Shown piece after piece: positions 57,259 to 64,000 of a stretch of DNA of 64,000 nt. Position 1 is the stretch's first letter; every line of letters begins with the position of its first letter. The stretch is taken from NCBI GenBank assembly GCA_034670405.1, contig JAXDDX010000010.1, positions 6,061,001 through 6,125,000 of the forward strand, read 5' to 3'. The notes beneath the pieces are model-generated. The model did no database searches. It was not told the origin of the DNA and was given only the letters and a program-made list of their open reading frames with translations. The translations under genes were made by a program, and so were the position numbers. Source of the stretch: Hoplostethus atlanticus (Eukaryota; Chordata; Actinopteri; Trachichthyiformes; Trachichthyidae).

Positions 57259-59189
57259 ACCCATACAACTTCAACAGAAGTTGAAGAGACCTAAGTACAG
57301 CACAGCTATGCTGTTGGCCCCATGCCCAACGCCAAAACAATCCTCAAATCCCAAATAGATTTAGTTCCATAGTAGATCTATAAAGTAGGCATAGGAGTCG
57401 ATTCAATTTTGTCTTAGATATATAGTAGGCTGAAATGGTTACCCTATAATCAGAAATGATTTCCTACCTGTATGTACCTGTATGGATGTAAAGCAGTGCG
57501 TTGCTGAGAAGGAGCATTCATCCTCAGCAAACATTACCTGGCCAAACAAAGGGTAAAAAAAACACCCAGACATGCTGTTTAACCAATTTCCCTTCAGGGA
57601 TCAGTTCAGTTCATCTTATCCTGTTAATAACAACACATACTCACACGGCATAGGTTATTATCAACATTTTCCTGAGCTAGGCATGGGTTGGAAATCACAC
57701 ATCCCTCTCCCACAGTGCAGCTTTGTCCGACTATTATTTCCGCTGAACTGTTTGAGTGACGTAAGCTGAGCAGGGCTTTTATTATGTGGCTGTGAAGAGA
57801 CATTCAGTGGTTTTCAGCCTTGCTAGCATGTGAGTCTGCACTTACAGACATGAAATCACTATTATATGTCGGTGGTCCATCCCAATATTTGCCGACTAGT
57901 TTCCCCTACCAGCCAATTAGATGTTGATAGAATAGGACTCCAAATGATGCTTGGTGACCTGAACAGATGACTAACTTATCAAACAGAACAACATTTACCA
58001 GTATTAGTCTGGTGGTTTGGAGAATCTGGGTCTGATTCTGTCTCACTCCAGTCTCAGTGAACAGCTCACCTACTGTTATATAATAACTGTCAGCATTACC
58101 GATCAATAAAGTTTAGCCATTTCCAAATACATGGCTATTGCCAATAAGACAGTTAAACAATAAATGTCTTAGGCTGTAAGAACATAGATAATTGATACAG
58201 AGAAAGTGATATAGATATAGATGATATAGATCTCAAATGGAATATGAGAAGAGTCTTATACCAAAATGAAATTTTGACCATTTGAGAAGAAGCGATTGCT
58301 ACTAGCACAAAATTAAATAACTGCTGGTACTTTTTAAAGGATCAGAGGCAACTTAAGTCATTGGTTAACTTTTACAGACTGGATCCTCTGTGTTTTAGAG
58401 ATATTCTTCAGATAATCATTTTCTTTTCTTTTTTCCCCAAAATGAATGTATAGTTATTTAGAAAAGAACTCTTCAGGTATAAACCATATCCTATAGCAGT
58501 TGAAGCTGTGTCTAAAACAACAAGATATATCATTAAACACAGTGTTGACAACAGACCAGGCACGGCCTCCATATATTTCACTGTATATGACACTGAACCA
58601 CAGGCAGGATGTTTCAGAGGCCCAGCAGGTATCCCAGTCCTTTTCCTCTCTCATGCATCTGAACCCCGAGTTTTTGTCTCTGTTCCCCCTCTAACCAGCT
58701 GCTGGTCAGATAAATAGCATGTGGCACTGAAATGGGTCTTGCATTCGCCGCCATGCCGAGCTGCACTTAGACACATTATTTCAGTCCGAAGGGAGGAGTG
58801 GTGGGACGTGGAGGGAATGTTAAAGCCGGGCGGTCTGCAGACTGCCAGGACATGGGGGAGACGGGGAAACAAGCACGACACAAAGAAGTACATTGCTGCC
58901 TTTGTGCTGCGACAAAAGGAGGTTTTGTAAGTTGGAGGACTCTGTGGGAAGAGGATGGAAGAGAGAGCAGTGGAAACCCCAGGCCAGGGCAAACACTTAG
59001 AGACAGAGACAAAACACACTAGTTGCTAGAGAGAGGGCGAGAAACCCATATCATTTGGCTGAGGTGCTGTTAGTGAGCTGCATACACTCCCTCACAAATC
59101 CAGTGAAAGGCATCCAACACTCACCAACGCTGTCCAAAGAGTGAGTGGTAATGTTCTCACTCTTGGTCTGGAATTTGGGGATTTTCTTT

Positions 59190-59420
59190 CAGTTAAAACT
59201 GCACCAGGCAACTTCCCACCTTGGCGGCTCCAAAAGTACTGCACACAGCACGCTCATGTCTACCTACCTGGCCAGTCTGCGATCGCTTCATACCAAAGGA
59301 CACCAAAGGGACGAGAGAGGCAAAAGATCTAACGCTGGTGAGACCAGATTTCTCTGGACGGAGCCTTGCTCACTGCTGATTAGGAGACAGTTTGTATTTC
59401 GCTCTTAAAATAAGTTTTGT
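59190..59420 (+). repeat. dispersed repeat family E copy
   Basis: Same blocks as 26650-26900, in the same order: taaaactgcaccaggcaact, gcacacagcacgctcatgtc, aaaggacaccaaagggacga, tttctctggacggagccttg. Confidence 0.7.
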
Positions 59421-60118
59421 TTTGTCACTTCCTGTGGGCAGAGAAGACTTGCTGCCAGTGGCCATACCTGACACCAGAATTTCATTTGGGCATAAAGAGC
59501 AAATCTGCAGTGTCTCGGTCAGGGGGAAGGGACTGATTCCAGCCCCACTTTGGGTTGAAGCTTTACGTTGAAGTTACTCCTGCACTTTGTGCCTGTGAAG
59601 ACCACGTCTAAAGTGCAAGTCAGTCGCAGTGCTATCACCCAACGCACCTCTGGTCACCAAGATACCAAAATAGACTGGACTTGTGCCATGCAAAATAAAC
59701 TTCAGAACTCCGAGCATCAAGAGGTGCCTCAAAAAACATCTAGATACAGTAAAATTGAATTCCCCAGGTAGTAGTATACCAGATGTGCCACCAACACTCT
59801 TGTAACTGGTCCGCCTGTACTAAGTGGTCAGTGAAAGGCCAGAAGGGTTGAACTCAGGTCTCTGCGAGAGAAACCAATGAAGCTTTTCTTAATAATGAAC
59901 AGCCACTGAAGTCTTCTGCACAATATCAGTACCAGTTGTGTCCACTAGACGGCGGTGTCTGTGGTCCTGCCGGTCAGTCGGCTCAGTTGATCCCATCAGT
60001 AGGGATTTATTGTCCTTAGTCTAAACACACCACAATGCATATTACTGCAACCTGTTGTGTGTGTGTGTGTGTATCTATGTGATATTTCTGCAGTGATCCC
60101 CATCAGTGAAAACCATTT

Positions 60119-60396
60119 TGTATACAGACCCAGTGAGTAGTGGAGGGTAAACCCACGATAATGCACTAATCCTTTAGAGTTCCCCCACCTTCAGACAGGC
60201 ATACATCATCATGACATACGTTCATAGTGTACATCACACTGGTGTAAGATCTATGAAAATAGGGCCTTTTAAGGAAAACAAAAACAAATTGAATTGAAAA
60301 TAGAATTGATTTTTGTTCTTATGATGATCACAGACTGGAGTTCATAATTTACCCTCCTCTTTATTTAACACTACATCACTAGTGGAAGTATACACT
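60119..60396. mobile_element. non-autonomous TIR element (MITE), copy 3
   Basis: Left tgtatacagacccagtgagt then agtggagggtaaa; right tttaccctcctctttattta then acactacatcac, closing with agtatacact. The outermost tgtatac is present on both ends. Interior aligns with copy 2 (gggccttttaaggaaaac, atgatcacagactggagttc, ataatttaccc). Confidence 0.75.
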
Positions 60397-61319
60397 ATGC
60401 ATATATATATGTGTGTGTGTGTGTGTGTCCATGGATGCATGCCAGAGGACAGGTCAGGTGACTTAAGCCGAGTTGGCGTGTCCAATCAGCTGAGAGGGAT
60501 TTGATGCGGTCGGAGCATCGCTGTCCCCCACGCCACCCCACCCTCCTATCCCCCACCTCATCGTCCCACCTCCATTCACTAAACCCCAGCAGATTAACTC
60601 CCTCAGATCTCTCCTCTTTAATTAGGAGGAAACACGGGAGTCGAGGCACGGCGTCTCCATGTAGATGAATCAGGAAGGTTGGCGAACAGACAGGGAGGGA
60701 CTGGCTCTCTGTCAGTGTGGGGGATTCGGTGGATCATAGCTGTTGTTGACACATAATCTCAGGCTTCTTCCCTCTGAATATGTGCATTACATGTCAGTCA
60801 GCCTAGTAGTCTTAAGTATATAAGTACTGTAAGTATAGGGGTCAAAACAAAACACAACATTTATCCATTTTGGAAATAAAATCACCGGAATGATAATAAT
60901 AATAGATAATAAGAACTATATTTATGTAGCACTTTGCTTAAGAAAACTAAGTAGCGTGACAAAATAAAAGCAGCCATACAATAATTCCATCAGCCTGTAA
61001 TAAATGGAGGACTGACTCCATTAACGCAGAACAGAAATAGCACAACGGTAATGTTACCAGCAGGGCCTCGTCTCCTGTGTCTCCTTTAGTTTAGATTTAA
61101 GTTGTTTTGCACCTACGCAGATGATAACGCTCTTAGAAAAGTGAAGAAAAAAAGAAATACAAACTGAGTGGGCAAGATACAGAAACCCCAAGAGGCCAAG
61201 AAAAGGTCTGCTCACTCTCCCGTGTCAATCTACACATCCGTTATCTTAAAATGTATGTTTATGTTTAAACAAGCGTTTGCTGGTTTGGGTTTCGAAACTG
61301 CAGACAAAAGCCGACCCAG

Positions 61320-61445
61320 ACAGCCTAGCGTCCTCTCTTATCCAGGAAGATTTCCAATGTGGTCCACAGTAGAATAAGCTTAAATTCCTAGATGACCAAC
61401 ATTACAAACCATCAATAGTAAGGAGATCAAGGGTCAGAGGTTACG
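61320..61445 (+). repeat. dispersed repeat family B copy
   Basis: Blocks ctcttatccaggaagatttc, cagtagaataagcttaaatt, cctagatgaccaacattaca and aaggagatcaagggtcagag. Confidence 0.65.
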
Positions 61446-61539
61446 GCACTCCGACTGGGTGACAGAGAAGGGGTAGGCGAGGAAATACGTTAGACCAGGT
61501 AGATGAGGAAGAGACGGGGCAGAGACAGGGGGCTGTGAT

Positions 61540-62100
61540 CACTATTTCCCAGAATCCTTCTCCAGAAGCTGCTAATTTCCTGGATGTTTGCACGAGAAGG
61601 CTCTGGGACGCAGCTCGTCCGCCATTGGAGGGAGTCTGCAGGCCACGCCCCTTCTCCTGAGGTGGGCCAATAGACACAATGAACTGTAATCCCAACATGG
61701 TCGCCAGAGGACAAAGCCCTGCAGATGAAGGGCAGAGATAGGGAGGGAGAAGTCACGTGTTGCGAGGATAACGCACATCTACATGATTACAGTTACACGA
61801 TGTCACAACATACCAGTACATTCAGACTGGGATTAATTTCTGCATTATTGGTATTGACAGAATATCGGGCCTGGCTGTCGGGTCTGGATTATTTGCCTGG
61901 AAAGAAAATCAAGACGCCATAATGATTAACTGCAGCGTGTGATTGGTGGTGGGGTTGGATGGTTGGATGGTTGCATGGATGGATGGATGGGTGGGTGGGA
62001 GATTTATGGGCGGGACTTTGAGGAGGGGTTAAACGGAGACTGGTGAAGACAGAGAATATGTGGTCTAAATTTAGCCAATGGCTCTGCTGGGGTGGAGCTA
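61540..62100. promoter_or_regulatory. promoter-like region
   Basis: Seen: tttcccagaatccttctcc (close to the ZNF143-type site ATTCCCAGAATGC), ccattgg and gccaatag (inverted and direct CCAAT boxes), ccacgccccttctcc and tgggcgggac (GC boxes), tcacgtgt (E-box), and a second gccaatgg at 62074. Such a mix is usual at vertebrate promoters without TATA. Which gene it would serve is open: it could be the far promoter of akap13 (minus strand) or that of a gene to the right. Confidence 0.35.
61955..62000 (+). repeat. (GGAT/GGTT)n simple repeat
   Basis: About ten tetranucleotide units, ggttggatggttgcatggat and onward, turning to gggt. Confidence 0.85.
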
Positions 62101-62375
62101 ATCCTCTTTGCACTCGAATTATCTGGCCTTCGGATTAGGGAGCTTTGCCTCTATGCAAGACATCTACTCTCTATAATGATGTCCCATAGCAGGCCCTACC
62201 ATGTCCCCTGGTGGGGGGGGGGGTGGCAGGCTGGCTGCTGTATTGTGTGGGAGGGTTCATTCCAGGAAGATGGACAGAGGTGATTTCATGTTAGTTAGTT
62301 GGATTTAAGGCCAACAGCACATCTTAGATTAACTGCTCAGGCATTTAGCTGACCTCTTACGCAGAGCGAGCAGGT

Positions 62376-62505
62376 CGGTCCCGTAGCGTAGAGGGCAGAG
62401 GACGGCTCTTAGTTAGGGGTTTGAGTCCCACTGGGGCCACCCATGCTGAAAAATACATGCAGTCAGTGCTTTGGATAACAGCGTCCACTAAATAGCAGAT
62501 GGTGC
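62376..62505 (+). repeat. tRNA-derived SINE-like copy
   Basis: A-box-like cccgtagcgtagagggcaga, B-box-like ggggtttgagtcccactggg then gccacccatgct, tail gtgctttggataacagcgtc then cactaaatagcagatgg. Confidence 0.7.
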
Positions 62506-62871
62506 ATTATATAGGTAGGGGCTTCAGTGTCTGGATCAAGGACATTTTGGAGTTATCTGTGACCCTCATTTGTCTATTTTGTCCTTTATACTTTGTTTTA
62601 TATGTTATTCGTTCAGTTGGGCCATGTGTGATATATCAACCCGGCTAACTGCTGCGTCTCCAGTTCTGTCATTTTTTACAAGAGCAGCCCTTTCTACTCT
62701 CACGGTCCTTACATTTCTCTGTATGTGAACCACAGGACTGATATGTGGTGCTGGAGAGCTGCGATTAGTCCACCTCCAGCCCCTGTTGCCACTCAGACGC
62801 CTCCATAATCACCTTCATCCACAACCAAAAAATACAGCACTGGCCCTTCAGCCCTGCCTCAGGGAAGAGGC

Positions 62872-62962
62872 ATATTTTACATTTTAGCCATGTTCTCTTA
62901 ACCACAGAGACTTACAGTGAGTGAGTGGGAAGAGATGTCTTGCTCAAGGACATATGGGACAG
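62872..62962 (+). repeat. dispersed repeat family A copy, partial
   Basis: Blocks tttacattttagccatgttc, gagacttacagtgagtgagt, gtcttgctcaaggacatatg. Confidence 0.6.
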
Positions 62963-63087
62963 TCTCTTGTAAGGTGAAGTCACCACTCTCCAAACTTCCC
63001 ATCACAGGCTTCTAATGGGACAAAATCAATCAGAAGACATCAGTTGTCACTCCTGCTTGAGTTATATTGAGGTTTTGGGTTCAGAGC

Positions 63088-63235
63088 CATGTGTATGCAG
63101 GTTTTCATCTCAACTAACACTACAGCATCTCCTTTCACTGAATGACACCTTCAACCAGAGAGGACGAACTCATCAGTGAAATCATCTGCGTACTGTTGGA
63201 GCTCCATGGACCGTGGTTGAGAACCACTGCATTAG
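63088..63235 (+). repeat. dispersed repeat family F copy
   Basis: Blocks gtatgcaggttttcatctca, accttcaaccagagaggacg, catcagtgaaatcat and gtggttgagaaccactgcat. Most complete right end of the family; it runs directly into the next SINE-like piece. Confidence 0.65.
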
Positions 63236-63395
63236 AGGGACCGTCTTCAAGTTGAAAGGCCCAGGTTCAAGCTCCCGTGACAGGAAGCACCCACCCTGCT
63301 GAAGTGTCCTTGTGCAAAACACACAAATCCCTACCAGCTCCAGGGGTGCTGCTCTGTAGCTGACCCTGACCTCTGACCTCCCTGTGGAGGGTCCT
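63220..63395 (+). repeat. tRNA-SINE-like piece
   Basis: Has aagttgaaaggcccaggttc and B-box-like ggttcaagctcc, then gctgaagtgtccttgtgcaa, gctctgtagctgaccctgac and ctctgacctccctgtggagg. Its tail matches 11690-11745 in reverse complement. Confidence 0.6.
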
Positions 63396-64000
63396 TTTTC
63401 AGGGATCAAAAGAGTATCACAAAAATGTGTGTCTCCCCTGTTATTCTGCTGTCAGTGGAGCCTGTTGCTTTTTAAGCCTGATGGACCGTACCATTAGATC
63501 CTGCGGGGGGAGGACAGTCCCAGGGAGTTTCCTGTGCGGATGAGCCCGGGGGGGGTGGGATCGTGAGGTTGAATCCTAATCCCTCAGCCTCAGCTGCACC
63601 ACGGCCTCGGGATAAACTGACATGTAGGCTTTGGACATTTGAAAACGCTACTTGGATTTTAGCTTTTTTATTTGTTGCCAAGTTTGGATTTTTCTTGTCC
63701 AGGAGTTTTTTCATGTTAAGGGAATGCCAAGTCTGGTGAGTCAACTTTTATTTGACATTTATGCTGCGTTGTGGTGTTTTTAGTTTGTTCTATTGTCAGA
63801 CAAATGAAATCGTCAACGCAATGTTTTCGTGATACCATATTAGAGACCGCAAGAAAGGGACTCAAGAATCAAATTATAGAACAAACAAAAGATTCCAGTA
63901 CTTTCCGGAGATATACCGTAATCACATTTTTCATGTTGCATCAGGAGTAACACCATCAAAAAGTAGTCGATATGAAGAGCTCTATTTCAAAGCACTATGT

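Larger units (their letters stand above)
55575..64000. other. right-hand flank: repeats and promoter-like sequence, no coding exon
   Basis: AT-rich to about 58.5 kb, with a MITE copy at 56939-57258. Then family E (59190-59420), a second MITE (60119-60396), a TG tract (60409-60428), family B (61320-61445), a CCAAT/GC-box region (61540-62100), a GGAT tract (61955-62000), SINE-like copies (62376-62505, 63220-63395), and families A and F. A 90-residue minus frame at 63472-63744 is not recognised. Confidence 0.5.

Noticed and set aside
62376-62505. tRNA gene, because of A-box and B-box like strings (also at 147, 4709, 47434, 38430 and 63220)
   Set aside because: No acceptor or anticodon stem can be formed and the same block recurs with SINE-like tails.
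63472-63744. 90-residue minus frame with GC-rich end
   Set aside because: No recognisable product, no clear start or splice sites; the Pro run comes from G-tracts.

Overview
The window is vertebrate nuclear DNA, almost certainly from a teleost fish. It has long introns with GT-AG splice sites, very dense CA/GT and GA microsatellites, three degenerate Tc1/mariner elements, and many short dispersed repeats of the tRNA-SINE and MITE kind. No bacterial or viral gene is visible.

One gene can be read with confidence: the 5' half of akap13 (A-kinase anchor protein 13, AKAP-Lbc, a PKA-anchoring Rho guanine-nucleotide exchange factor). It lies on the minus strand and runs from right to left. Ten coding exons chain together with matching splice phases: 38959-38991 (ATG), 33720-33873, 30926-31071, 30282-30453, 26199-26382, 24187-24382, 21606-23933, 20037-20122, 8634-8688 and 3233-3396. 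Together they give about 1172 codons: the AKAP13-type N-terminal region, an ankyrin-like segment, a long acidic disordered region that ends near the PKA-binding helix, and the serine-rich linker. The C1, DH and PH domains must lie beyond the left edge. The large exon carries two net +1 frame disruptions (about 23077-22965 and 22830-22781). The reading frame and splice phase are correct before and after them, which points to assembly indels more than to a dead gene.

Layout: 1-3232 is intron with a Tc1 element (1206-2292). 3397-8633 is intron with a CpG/YY1-like patch near 6740-7060 and a long GA tract. 8689-20036 is a large, microsatellite-rich intron with a 24-bp minisatellite (13355-14016). 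20123-38958 holds the clustered 5' coding exons, with short introns containing repeats and several stretches that look like conserved non-coding DNA. 39003-64000 is the 5' flank or first intron: two Tc1 remnants, two copies of a TIR-bearing MITE, a possible untranslated first exon at 55488-55574, and a promoter-like CCAAT/GC-box cluster at 61540-62100.

The exon calls rest on splice signals, phase continuity and recalled similarity to AKAP13. Repeat calls rest on copies compared with each other inside this window. Nothing was checked against a database.
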